A DNA stretch of 64,000 nucleotides from Chrysogorgia sp. JL179-B06 (taxonomy: Eukaryota > Cnidaria > Anthozoa > Scleralcyonacea > Chrysogorgiidae): positions 6,819,501 to 6,883,500 of the forward strand of contig JAYKKM010000047.1 of the NCBI GenBank assembly GCA_035772405.1. The letters run 5' to 3'. Below, one piece after another: positions 56,425 to 64,000 of the stretch. How positions within the stretch are numbered: position 1 is the first letter of the stretch; each line of letters opens with the position of its first letter. Below the pieces are notes generated by a model. The model saw nothing but the letters and a program-made list of their open reading frames with translations. It had not been told where the DNA came from and searched no databases. The translations under genes and the position numbers were made by a program.

Positions 56425-57225
56425 ATAGAGTATTCGATGAAAGTATCTTTGGTGATTAAACAGTGTGGTTTCACTCTTAAATCTCCTATTACAGTACTCA
56501 CACAGAACTCTAGAGTCTCTCATATATGTTTCTATGAAATGTATTATCTCATGTTGGTCCGAGGATAGTAATGTGTTATACCCTTGTGATCTTAGTCTCC
56601 TTAATACCCTCATCTGGTTATTCCTAATAACCCCATTACCTTTCGGTGTTTTTAACTCTATAGCAAACCCATTATATCTCTTGTGTAGTTGCGGAACTAT
56701 CAAGTCTGGTTGTCCACCACTGTAACCCTTCTTCCATCCATCTATTCTTTTAGTAGATGTGTCTTGGTACTCTCCCAACCCTGGGATGACTATTGTTGGA
56801 TGATACTCTCTAATATATTTAACTATATCATAATGCAAGTCTGTCTCATTCATTATTGATAACTGGTTGCATTGTGTGTACTGACCCGTCTTTCTAATAG
56901 ACAGTAGGACTTCTGTGAATACCCATTTTTGAAACTTCTTGGCTGACTCAAGTTTCGACGAGAAGACTAGAGAGTAAACTCCTGGCTCCGATATGAGTAT
57001 CATGTTTGGTTGTAAGTTTAAAGGGGGGCGTGATTCGCGCCCCCCTTCAAGCACCTCTCGTTTGACCTTATATATATCGTCAACGTGTACACTGATAGCC
57101 CACTTCGCGTTTTTATACCCTAGTGCCTTAGCGACTTCTTTTCCATAGAACCATATATTGTCTCCATCCTTAATAGTTGTGACTGAATTGTTCTCAAAAC
57201 TGAAATTTTTGACAAGGCTAGTCAT
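56419..57225 (-). CDS. BRO-N / VRR-NUC / C2H2 fusion protein, 268 aa (Element C)
   Basis: The ATG at 57,225 (MTSLVKNFSFENNSVTTIKD) is preferred since TAGTATATTATAT precedes it. The BRO-N domain has NIWFYGKEVAKALGYKNAKW and PGVYSLVFSSKLE. VRR-NUC has DTSTKRIDGWKKGYSGGQPD and FAIELKTPKGNG. The C-terminal finger is CEYCNRRFKSETTLFNHQRY. Between GRESRP and the second BRO-N half an extra 10-15 residues are coded by a GC-rich palindrome (57,020-57,047) that A and B lack. The frame is otherwise intact. Confidence 0.78.
   Translation of the reverse strand: MTSLVKNFSFENNSVTTIKDGDNIWFYGKEVAKALGYKNAKWAISVHVDDIYKVKREVLEGGRESRPPLNLQPNMILISEPGVYSLVFSSKLESAKKFQKWVFTEVLLSIRKTGQYTQCNQLSIMNETDLHYDIVKYIREYHPTIVIPGLGEYQDTSTKRIDGWKKGYSGGQPDLIVPQLHKRYNGFAIELKTPKGNGVIRNNQMRVLRRLRSQGYNTLLSSDQHEIIHFIETYMRDSRVLCEYCNRRFKSETTLFNHQRYFHRILYL
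57020..57047. repeat. GC palindrome inside the BRO/nuclease gene
   Basis: AAGGGGGGCG and its complement enclose TGATT. It lies in frame within the coding sequence. A sister palindrome of the same form lies at 57,385-57,411. Confidence 0.7.
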
Positions 57226-57262
57226 ATATAATATACTATGTGTAATTTTATAAGTGACTCTG

Positions 57263-57291
57263 ACCAACACCCCGCTCTTGGGTGTTGGTCA
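57263..57291. terminator. Intergenic hairpin ACCAACACCC
   Basis: GACCAACACCC and GGGTGTTGGTC enclose CGCTCTT, between the BRO/nuclease gene and the 182-aa gene. It may end or process the upstream transcript, or be a third member of the palindrome group. Confidence 0.4.
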
Positions 57292-57325
57292 AAACGAGCT
57301 AATTGACGGTAATACTTCTCAGCAC

Positions 57326-57874
57326 CTACTTTTGGAACTTGTCGACTGACACACCACTGGTTCTTACGTGTAGACCTGTGTCTAAAGGGGGGTCGGAACC
57401 GGACCCCCCTTGTGTCTCGTATATTTTACTGTACCTTTTCACCATTCCATTGATTGGTGGGCATAAGTCAGTCACATTATCGTCCAACACTTTAACGTCT
57501 GAGAGAAACACTGACTCATTGTAAGGAAGACCTCTAAGATACGATCTTAGTTGTGTCAGTATCTTTTTGTAGCTAGTGTGCGCGAACTTACAATGCTCCA
57601 CTCTACTCGTGCCTTGAATGATCACGCCAGGACCACTAATACAAGCAATGATTAGAGGGTTAGCGGTTACCGATCCAGCTACAATTCCTACTGTTGTTAA
57701 CCCTATGCTAGCCATGTTTAACGATAGTTTAATTTTCTTCAACCTCTTGTATTTCCATTTGTAACAGGCTTCTAGTTTGTGGTAGTACGCGTACAAGCGT
57801 TTGAGCTCTAGCACCTCTTCCTCTGACATATCCTTTGATATGTGATTGAAAACAACAACTGACTTCTTCCTCAT
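57326..57874 (-). CDS. Two-span membrane protein, 182 aa (Element C)
   Basis: The homolog of 22,188-22,670 in A: MRKKSVVVFNHISKDMSEEE, then YYHKLEACYKWKYKRLKKI, two hydrophobic segments (IGLTTVGIVAGSVTANPLII, CISGPGVIIQG) and LRSYLRGLPYNESVFLSDVK. After YSKIYET, where the A protein ends, this one continues for about 30 residues encoded by and beyond the GC palindrome at 57,385-57,411. The C-terminus was therefore extended by that insertion. Confidence 0.66.
   Translation of the reverse strand: MRKKSVVVFNHISKDMSEEEVLELKRLYAYYHKLEACYKWKYKRLKKIKLSLNMASIGLTTVGIVAGSVTANPLIIACISGPGVIIQGTSRVEHCKFAHTSYKKILTQLRSYLRGLPYNESVFLSDVKVLDDNVTDLCPPINGMVKRYSKIYETQGGSGSDPPLDTGLHVRTSGVSVDKFQK
57385..57411. repeat. 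GC palindrome at the end of the 182-aa gene
   Basis: AAGGGGGGTC..GG and its complement (CCGGACCCCCCTT) enclose a few bases. It has the same design as 57,020-57,047 and the same reading of the G tract, coding GGSGSDPPL on the minus strand. Confidence 0.7.
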
Positions 57875-57879
57875 ATATC

Positions 57880-58833
57880 TTACTTTATATTATACTCCTC
57901 CATCATCTTCCCACCAACTATTAGCACGTCTCGGTTTGTCATGTAGCCAGAGATTATCTTCATACCGTAGAACTCTATCAAAGACGGGTACGCGTAGGGC
58001 GCTAGCAACGATTTTGGTCGATGTATTGCGAATATTGTTCCATAAGGTTGTCCTATCTCGTTGTAGTTAGCTGAAAAGTCTGAGTCTGTTGACCTTATGT
58101 TGTTGACCCTAATATGTGAGTTATCCATCTGCCAATGTATTGATATCATATGCCTCTTAGTGGTGTCGATATTGTTTGGGATTGTACACATGTACTCCTT
58201 TGCTCGAGCGCCGCCACCATACGACAACTTGTCAGCTGTACCACCTTTGTATCCGACGAACTTGTCCCAAGAACCGTCGTCGTTTGAGATAATCGCCTCC
58301 CAATCTGCTGTAGACACCCTCTTGGCTAACCTCAATACCACGAAAACTGATGTGTCACAGTACTGCATACGTGGACAGTTAAAGTGCATTCCAACCTCGA
58401 GTTGATATTGAGTTAGTGTAGGGGATAGGAAGAAACGACCATTGTCAGAGCCAATAATAGGACCATAGGATTGAATACTTTGCACTAGTGTGTTTCCAAT
58501 GGCTTTCACTTTGTTTGTCCCACTGTGGTAAAACTGTGCCATATCCGTATTCGCGGTGTACTTTGTGACGTCAAAGTCAAACAGAATGTTGTAGGACTGC
58601 ACTTTAAAGTATCGCGACAAATACACGGACTCCAACACTTTTTTACTGATAGCGTCCAAATCATCGACTGGGTCTGCTATGTTTTTGAGCGTCGAGAGCG
58701 CCATATCTATATCTCCAAACATCTTCCCACCACTCACGCTTAATTTAGGATCATTATCTAGATGCCTCTTCGCTCTTCTTAATATTTTGTCACTCTCATA
58801 GTCTCTGTCCTCAAATCCATAACTTAGACTCAT
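57880..58833 (-). CDS. Fiber-like protein with lectin domain, 317 aa (Element C)
   Basis: The layout is as in B: a basic tail (DKILRRAKRHLDNDPKLSVS), a fiber motif (GDIDMALSTLKNIADPVDDL, DAISKKVLES) and a lectin module (SVFVVLRLAKRVSTADWEAI, DGSWDKFVGYKGG, MISIHWQMDNSHIRVNNIRS, FYGMKIISGYMTNRDVLI). The frame is intact, with stop 5 bp before the 182-aa gene. GTTATAACATA precedes the ATG. The central part differs most from B, as expected for an attachment protein under selection. Confidence 0.7.
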   Translation of the reverse strand: MSLSYGFEDRDYESDKILRRAKRHLDNDPKLSVSGGKMFGDIDMALSTLKNIADPVDDLDAISKKVLESVYLSRYFKVQSYNILFDFDVTKYTANTDMAQFYHSGTNKVKAIGNTLVQSIQSYGPIIGSDNGRFFLSPTLTQYQLEVGMHFNCPRMQYCDTSVFVVLRLAKRVSTADWEAIISNDDGSWDKFVGYKGGTADKLSYGGGARAKEYMCTIPNNIDTTKRHMISIHWQMDNSHIRVNNIRSTDSDFSANYNEIGQPYGTIFAIHRPKSLLAPYAYPSLIEFYGMKIISGYMTNRDVLIVGGKMMEEYNIK

Positions 58834-58925
58834 TATGTTATAACATATATTTGCTTACTAAATAGCCAGACACAGCCGAAACCACTAGAACTAGCCCCAA
58901 CTCTGTCGTGTGGTCATCTGGTTTA

Positions 58926-60464
58926 TTAGGTTGTCACCTTTGGTTTGTCCAGGTGATGTTCCTTATTTATTACTTTGTCAAGTGTATCCAAGTGTTCTCC
59001 TCCATTTGCGTGGACTTTTTTAGGTATACTTGGGGCTTGGTAGTTTAACCCATTGTTATAACCAAATGTCATCCCACTCTCAGATGACTCTCTAAGTAGA
59101 TTGTTGTAGCCTGGGATTGGTGTCTTTAGTATAAACATGCTTCTAGGGATCAGCCAAGTGTTTGGTGTCACTGGCATGTCCAGCTTGACGTTTGTGTCCC
59201 TTATTGCTTTGTTCATAAGATTGATCCAAACACTAGGTGAATATTGAACTACAGCATCCTCGATAATATTTCTAAAAACTTGTTGAACCTCCCGACTGCT
59301 AGCGCGATCTCCCACAATACTTTGTCTAGTCTTTGCCTGTGCACCAAGTAGAGCGTACATGTACACCTCTATCGATTGATTCAGTAACTCCTGCCCCAAC
59401 TTGGTTAATCCATCAGATGTTCTTGAGCAATAACGCTTGTAGTCTCCTTTTACGTCTTTGATATCAAGGTTCCAATTACCACTTAAAGGGAGATGATTTC
59501 TCAAAAGTCGCCAATCTGGTATGTATAGTCTGAGGATGTTGGCAATATCAGCTTGACTCTTGCTAAGACGAAACATCACTCTTCTAATAGTAAAGTACAC
59601 GTGGAACCTCATGAGACTTGTGATCTGTCTTGGGATATCAGATGTTGGGGTTATGTTTTGTAAAGAGACTCCAGATCTATACGTGGCTATGTACATTGCA
59701 GCAATTGCTTGGTAGTAACTCTTTATTAGAGTCCATACTGTGTTGATGTTACCCCCATCTGGTCCATCCTGGTAGTATAACTTCGTGTCGATAATTATTC
59801 TTGGGAGACTAGACTTGAAGGAGTTTTTGTCGTCAACATAGACGTCAAAGTTGTTAACTTGATAGTTGAGCACATATGGAGGAAATGTCGTGACTTTCCC
59901 AGAGTCTCTAGTTTTATTGTTCTCTGTTAGTATCAACTTTTGAACTGTCCCACCACTCGACCATATCTTTGGGAAGGGTGTGTTATTATGGAGCCACTTC
60001 CACATACTCTTGTCGTTCTTGAACGTGGTGCTGGTAATGTCAGTCGAGAGTATGTCGTTGTTGACGAAGAATATGTCAACTCTTGTCACATCACCCTGTT
60101 GTGTTTGGACTGGTTCGAAATTGAACTTGGCCATTGTGACATAAGGATATTTTTTGATGAGGTCTGACTTGGCCTTCTGAATTGCGTCTTTAGAGTTCCT
60201 AATTGCCTTGTCATAGTTCTCGCCATAATAACGTCTGATCAACGTCTCGAAGTTTACTGGTTTGTTTAACGTCTCCACTGGTTTGTTTATCGTTAGATAC
60301 TTAGTATACTCCGGGTTACTCTTAAACCTACTTGAGTCTATACTAATGTCACCAATATTAGTTTTCGTCACGAAGAATATATGTATATGCATATTGTCGT
60401 CAACATCAAGAAAAAACCTATTCTTGTCAGCATAAGGATACTTTCTTTTGAACGCATCCATCAT
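58926..60464 (-). CDS. Core protein of unknown function, 512 aa, with duplicated N-domain (Element C)
   Basis: The homolog of the 456-aa proteins. The first 90 residues (KRKYPYADKNRFFLDVDDNM, IHIFFVTKTNIGDISIDSSR, NPEYTKYL) repeat the following domain (KKYPYVTMAKFNFEPV, TRVDIFFVNNDILSTDITST, KSMWKWL), so the N-terminal beta domain is duplicated. The conserved body follows (VWTLIKSYYQAIAAMYIATY, SIVGDRASSREVQQ). The frame stops at KPKVTT; the tail membrane span is still readable just downstream (58,855-58,925) in another frame, so a small indel removed the anchor. Confidence 0.7.
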   Translation of the reverse strand: MMDAFKRKYPYADKNRFFLDVDDNMHIHIFFVTKTNIGDISIDSSRFKSNPEYTKYLTINKPVETLNKPVNFETLIRRYYGENYDKAIRNSKDAIQKAKSDLIKKYPYVTMAKFNFEPVQTQQGDVTRVDIFFVNNDILSTDITSTTFKNDKSMWKWLHNNTPFPKIWSSGGTVQKLILTENNKTRDSGKVTTFPPYVLNYQVNNFDVYVDDKNSFKSSLPRIIIDTKLYYQDGPDGGNINTVWTLIKSYYQAIAAMYIATYRSGVSLQNITPTSDIPRQITSLMRFHVYFTIRRVMFRLSKSQADIANILRLYIPDWRLLRNHLPLSGNWNLDIKDVKGDYKRYCSRTSDGLTKLGQELLNQSIEVYMYALLGAQAKTRQSIVGDRASSREVQQVFRNIIEDAVVQYSPSVWINLMNKAIRDTNVKLDMPVTPNTWLIPRSMFILKTPIPGYNNLLRESSESGMTFGYNNGLNYQAPSIPKKVHANGGEHLDTLDKVINKEHHLDKPKVTT

Positions 60465-60481
60465 AACATACCGTACGTTAT
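60465..60481. promoter_or_regulatory. 17-bp bidirectional start region (Element C)
   Basis: With both ATGs included the sequence reads CATAACATACCGTACGTTATATG, an imperfect palindrome. It separates the 512-aa gene and the penton-like gene. Confidence 0.5.
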
Positions 60482-61126
60482 ATGAGAGTGGTAGTATTGA
60501 TTAGTGGTTCAACGAAAACTGTAGACCTACCAGAGTCAACTCTAGCAACTAACTCAGACCCTCACTTACTAGTGAAGAAGGCAGCCATCTTTTGGGACTA
60601 CGTTAACGTAACCACAGCTAACAACAAGATAACTTATAACAGTAATAACCACGTTTTTAGTCCTGGGTACCACACCTTTAAAATGATCGCCGACGACTTG
60701 AAAGAGTTAGGAGACGTGAAGCTAGTGGCTAACAGACATGACTCTACGTGTACGATAACAACTGATCAACAAATAGAACTGTTTAGATTTGGACAACTTT
60801 TAGGATTTGACGAAAACACTACAATAGTCACCACAAAAACCAGTCCCAACGTTGTGAACGTTAACAGAGGACTGAAATACATACAAGTAACATCTAATAT
60901 TGTGGACAGATCTAAGAACATAGTTAACGGTAACAGAAGCGATTGTATCGCAGTACTACCAATAACTAGCACACAGACATTAAAGGGCTCTGTACAACAT
61001 TTTGGTGTTGGGTCGAAAATCCCAATAAACAAAGGAGTCATCAACCAACTAGAATTTAAGATAACAGATCAGGATGACAACACTGTTAACGTTGGCGAGG
61101 TGCTGTTAGATTTACATATCATGTAG
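60482..61126 (+). CDS. Penton-like virion protein, 214 aa (Element C)
   Basis: The start MRVVVLISGSTKTVDLPEST matches B. LVKKAAIFWDYVNVTT, SPNVVNVNRGLKYIQVTSNI, IAVLPITSTQTLKGSV and VNVGEVLLDLHIM are the conserved stations of the family. The frame is intact. No second paralog is present, in contrast to B. It is likely a single jelly-roll vertex protein. Confidence 0.62.
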   Translation: MRVVVLISGSTKTVDLPESTLATNSDPHLLVKKAAIFWDYVNVTTANNKITYNSNNHVFSPGYHTFKMIADDLKELGDVKLVANRHDSTCTITTDQQIELFRFGQLLGFDENTTIVTTKTSPNVVNVNRGLKYIQVTSNIVDRSKNIVNGNRSDCIAVLPITSTQTLKGSVQHFGVGSKIPINKGVINQLEFKITDQDDNTVNVGEVLLDLHIM

Positions 61127-61131
61127 TGTAT

Positions 61132-62219
61132 ATGAACATAGAGCAAGAACTAAGAGATATTTACTATAATCCATCAACTGGTTACCAATCTGCTGAGAGG
61201 CTGTACCAAAAGGCACAAGAAGATGGACTAAGTGTTAGTAGGGCAAAGATAAAGGACTGGTTAAAATCTCAAGACACGTACACCAGGTACAAACCGATTG
61301 TTAGGAGACATAAGTTTAGACAAACATTTGTTGACTATCTGGGTGAGCAGATACAGATGGACTTGGTCGATATGGGCAAGTACAAGCATAAGAACAACGG
61401 GTACTACTGGATACTAACAGCCACTGAGATCCTTAGTAGGTATGCTTTCGCAATACCTGTCTATAGGAAAGATACAAAAAACATGACTAAGGCTGTCACA
61501 GAGTTACTAGAGAAGGCTAAGGTTAGATTTGGTGAGTATCCAAAGTTGGCTCAGTTTGACGATGGTAAGGAATTCTATAACGTTGGTGTGAGAGATCTAT
61601 TGGAGAAACATGACGTGAAGTACTTCAGCACGAACTCTGATAAAAAGGCAGCAGTCGTGGAACGGTTTAACAGAACACTCAAGACGTCTATATGGAAGTA
61701 CTTCTACAGTAAGGGAACGTATAAGTGGATAGACATTTTAGATCGGCTCGTTGAGAATTACAACAATACCAAACACAGTACTATTCTAATGAAACCTAAA
61801 GACGTTAGTAAGAAAAACGAAAACGAAGTATGGACGACATTGTTTGGACACCATTTCGGTGACTATACCCACTACCAAAGTTCAGAGTAGGTGAGACTGT
61901 CAGGATATCAAAGTATAAAAGCATATTCGCAAAAGGGTATGAGGCTAACTTCACTGAGGAGCTATTCAAAGTGTTAGAGGTTATACGTGGTGACCCTACC
62001 GTGTACGAGATAGAGGACCATGAGGGGGAACCTATCGTTGGTAAGTTTTATGAGGAAGAGTTGTCAGCTGTCGATAAAAAAGACGATGTTTATAAGGTTG
62101 AGAAGATAGTGAAGAGAAAGAAGGTGGGAGGTAAAAAGATGGTTTTAGTCAAGTGGCTTGGCTACGACAGTAAACACAACTCATGGATACCAGAGATTGA
62201 TATCCAAAACATTGAGTAG
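61132..62219 (+). pseudogene. int: Integrase with chromodomain, frameshifted (Element C)
   Basis: The first frame (61,132-61,890) holds MNIEQELRDIYYNPSTGYQS, the DDE core (IQMDLVDMGKY, KLAQFDDGKEFYN, KKAAVVERFNRTLK) and the linker. A frameshift near 61,855-61,870, just after TLFGHHFGD, moves the SH3-like part and chromodomain (YKVEKIVKRKKVGGKKMVLV, WLGYDSKHNSWIPEIDI) into another frame, ending 62,219. The catalytic core alone is complete, but the chromatin-reading end is lost. Confidence 0.88.
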
Positions 62220-62225
62220 TATATA

Positions 62226-63511
62226 ATGGCTGAAGGAAGGTCCGATGAAATTGAAATGCAAGATCGTAACGAGTACTCGAAATATGATGATATGGATAAC
62301 ACCGCCTTGGACAACGAGTATAACACACTCACCAAAGAGAGTTCGGATCTTATACGCAACGACGACCTCGATAAGCTGATAGTTGTGAGGGTTAGGATGA
62401 GGTATATTGATCGTTTACGTAGTGAGAGAGAAGCAGAGACGTCTTTTATAGATAGTGGTGATGGTAAGACAGTAACAATAACTAGAGAGCATCAAAGGAG
62501 TGTATCAGCCCCTGAAACTCAGTTTGTAGACACGACTAACCTACCTATAAACGACATAATACCAGCTATTGAAAACTTTATTAGTAAAGAGTTTGGTAAG
62601 GATGGTTTTATACTCAACCAACGTACTGATGGGGTGATCGAGTTACGATTAAATGTTAACAAGACTAAGAAAAACAATATAACTTATAAACTAATAACAA
62701 GTGAAAACACACGAGGCGCACCACAAATAGTACTAAACGTGATGCTACCGGTGTTCTACAATATAACGACGCTAAAGTATCGCAAGAGGCAGTCACACAA
62801 TTTAAAAAACTAATAGGTGACATCGTGAAAAAGCAAGACAATAGAGACACGACCGTCAAAGGTATGCCAATGATAGACACGTCCTCTGACGTCTCCTACG
62901 TAAAAGGGTTGACTGATGAAGAAAATCGAGTGTATCAAGGTGTGATAAACCCATCAAACACTATAGATCCACAATCAAGAGTTGGTGACAACGGCGCTCT
63001 ACAAATTCAAGCCAACTACTTTCAGGACACTATAGACACAACACTTGAAGAGAGAGACGATAGTGATGACCCTATAGAGGTAATTGGACTTGAAGAAAGA
63101 ATAATTGGTTTAAGAAAAGCGAGAGACAGAACAACTAGGCAAAGAGAGGTGGAGGAGGTTAGGGAGCGACAAGAAGAGGACGTCACTCGGTTACAAAAAA
63201 TAAAGGAGTGGTTTAAGGAAAACTGGTTGGGTGCCTCAGCTTTAGGAATAACCATAGCCTCTTTCATCACTACAATTATAATATCCGCTAGAAGCGTTGT
63301 TTTCAAAGGCGGCCAAGCACTTGGAAAATTAGGAAAAGCTATAGCTAACCTAGCCACAAAGGCTGGTCCTCTACTAGCTGGACTGCTAAACATGGTGGCG
63401 ACTGCGCTAAAGTGGGGAGCTACAGGTATATCTTGGCTAGCGTCTAATTTATGGATCCTAGATATAGCACTAGCTTGGTTCGTCTACGATCAGTACAAAC
63501 AGAGGAAATAA
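62226..63511 (+). pseudogene. Minor virion protein, frameshifted (Element C)
   Basis: The first frame (62,226-62,813) starts MAEGRSDEIEMQDRNEYSKY, follows the acidic N-terminus of the family with ETSFIDSGDGKTVTITRE as in B, and then loses the family sequence near 62,735. The second (62,825-63,511) resumes with VINPSNTIDPQSRVGDNGAL, the coil (REVEEVRERQEEDVTRLQKI), WFKENWLGASALG, a span (ITIASFITTIIISARSVVF) and a terminal hydrophobic part (NLWILDIALAWFVYDQY). One small indel separates them. AGTAGTATATA precedes the ATG. Confidence 0.75.
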
Positions 63512-63533
63512 AACATGTGTTATAATATATAGT

Positions 63534-64000
63534 ATGAATACTAACGAAAAAGAGTTGCTTCCTGGATATAGACGTCGTGAAATATCTTCTATCAAAGGCA
63601 CAAGAACGCGTAACGTTGTAACGCTAAACCCCAACAAAGCCAATCCAGGGGAGGAGTTATACATCAATATCCCGAAAACAAAGGGTAACACTTGTTTGGT
63701 ACCCTCTAGTCTCCATATTCTATTCGACTTTAAGAGTTCGAATGCGAAATCATGGTTTCTTAACAACCTTTCGAGACTACTATTTGAGAGACTGGTGGTA
63801 AAACTAGCTGGTGAGTCCGTGTACGACAATAGTGGTGAAAGCGTCATCGGTACGTACAAAGACCTCTGGAAACCTAACAGTGAGCGAGACCAGATGGTCG
63901 AATATGGTATAGCAAACGAGAACCTTCGAAAGTTAATCTCGAAGGACGACAGTGGCGCAGCCAGTGGAGACACACAAAAAGTTAGTGATGGTCTGATGTT
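63534..64000 (+). CDS. MCP: Major capsid protein, N-terminal part, cut by window end (Element C)
   Basis: The start MNTNEKELLPGYRRREISSI leads to KGTRTRNVVTLNPNKANPGE, LYINIPKTKGNTCLVPSS and a first-barrel segment like B (NLSRLLFERLVVKLAGESVY as in LLVEKLVVRLAGETVY). 155 codons are open to the last base. GTTATAATATATAGT precedes the ATG. Whether the rest is intact cannot be told. Confidence 0.85.
   Translation, partial: MNTNEKELLPGYRRREISSIKGTRTRNVVTLNPNKANPGEELYINIPKTKGNTCLVPSSLHILFDFKSSNAKSWFLNNLSRLLFERLVVKLAGESVYDNSGESVIGTYKDLWKPNSERDQMVEYGIANENLRKLISKDDSGAASGDTQKVSDGLM

Larger units (their letters stand above)
52402..64000. mobile_element. Element C: Maverick, right part (runs off window)
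   Basis: It continues the element that began at 30,781: N-terminal polymerase part, zinc-finger and zinc-ribbon proteins, two coiled-coil genes, membrane proteins, BRO/nuclease, fiber, 512-aa protein, then plus-strand penton-like gene, integrase, minor protein and capsid start. Breaks are found in polymerase, one small membrane gene, the 512-aa C-terminus, integrase and minor protein. The ATPase, last gene and right terminal repeat are beyond the window. Confidence 0.87.

Noticed and set aside
13770..64000. Integrated large DNA virus (single genome) or prophage
   Set aside because: Three sets of the same core genes with separate tips and a 6-bp duplication show separate Maverick insertions, not one large genome; eukaryotic context excludes a prophage.

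Overview
This is metazoan (invertebrate) nuclear DNA. The left fifth is AT-rich host sequence with a satellite, tRNA-derived SINEs, MITE-like palindromes and a rearranged LINE. The rest is filled by large virus-like DNA elements of the Maverick/Polinton class: a protein-primed type B DNA polymerase, a retrovirus-type integrase with a chromodomain, capsid proteins and a packaging ATPase in densely packed genes. A cnidarian or other marine invertebrate host would fit, but no clear host gene is present and I cannot fix the taxon.

Layout. 1-13,769 is host DNA: a fold-back element (581-3071) carrying a second transposon (1276-2579), a 61-bp satellite in two blocks (about 4697-5735 and 6778-7330), SINE fragments (8640-9500), an AT microsatellite (10,063-10,222), a nested MITE pair (11,453-12,021) and a LINE copy with an inverted 5' half (about 12,430-13,769). 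Element A, a Maverick, starts at 13,770. A PIF/Harbinger transposon (26,255-28,875) sits in its integrase gene, and its capsid gene is cut at 30,780. The cut is made by Element C, a second Maverick that starts at 30,781 and is itself split in its polymerase gene by Element B, a third and complete Maverick (33,919-52,395; 18,477 bp). B has 520-bp inverted repeats and the 6-bp target duplication GTTGTC. C resumes at 52,402 and runs off the window inside its capsid gene. The right half of A should lie beyond the window. So the structure is A containing C containing B, plus Harbinger in A.

All three Mavericks share a core order: polymerase next to one end; a replication/accessory block with a coiled-coil membrane protein, two small membrane proteins and a BRO-N/VRR-NUC nuclease; a fiber-like lectin; a large protein of unknown role; then, divergently transcribed across a 17-23 bp gap, a penton-like protein, the integrase, a membrane-active-looking minor protein, the capsid and (seen only in B) the packaging ATPase and a last unknown gene. 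B is open in every gene I could identify and its end repeats look identical, so it is young. A and C carry frameshifts, stops and insertions. Accessory genes differ: B has a thymidine kinase and a two-zinc-finger protein, A has a set of small genes and a possible DNA-binding protein, B and C share a zinc-ribbon protein.

The least explained features are cis-elements. A phased CTGTGAG array with 11/12-bp spacing lies upstream of the same small membrane gene in all three elements; a TATA-like motif with core TAGTATA or ACTATAATA lies just before most start codons; and the outer 160 bp of each B end is itself a near-perfect palindrome.
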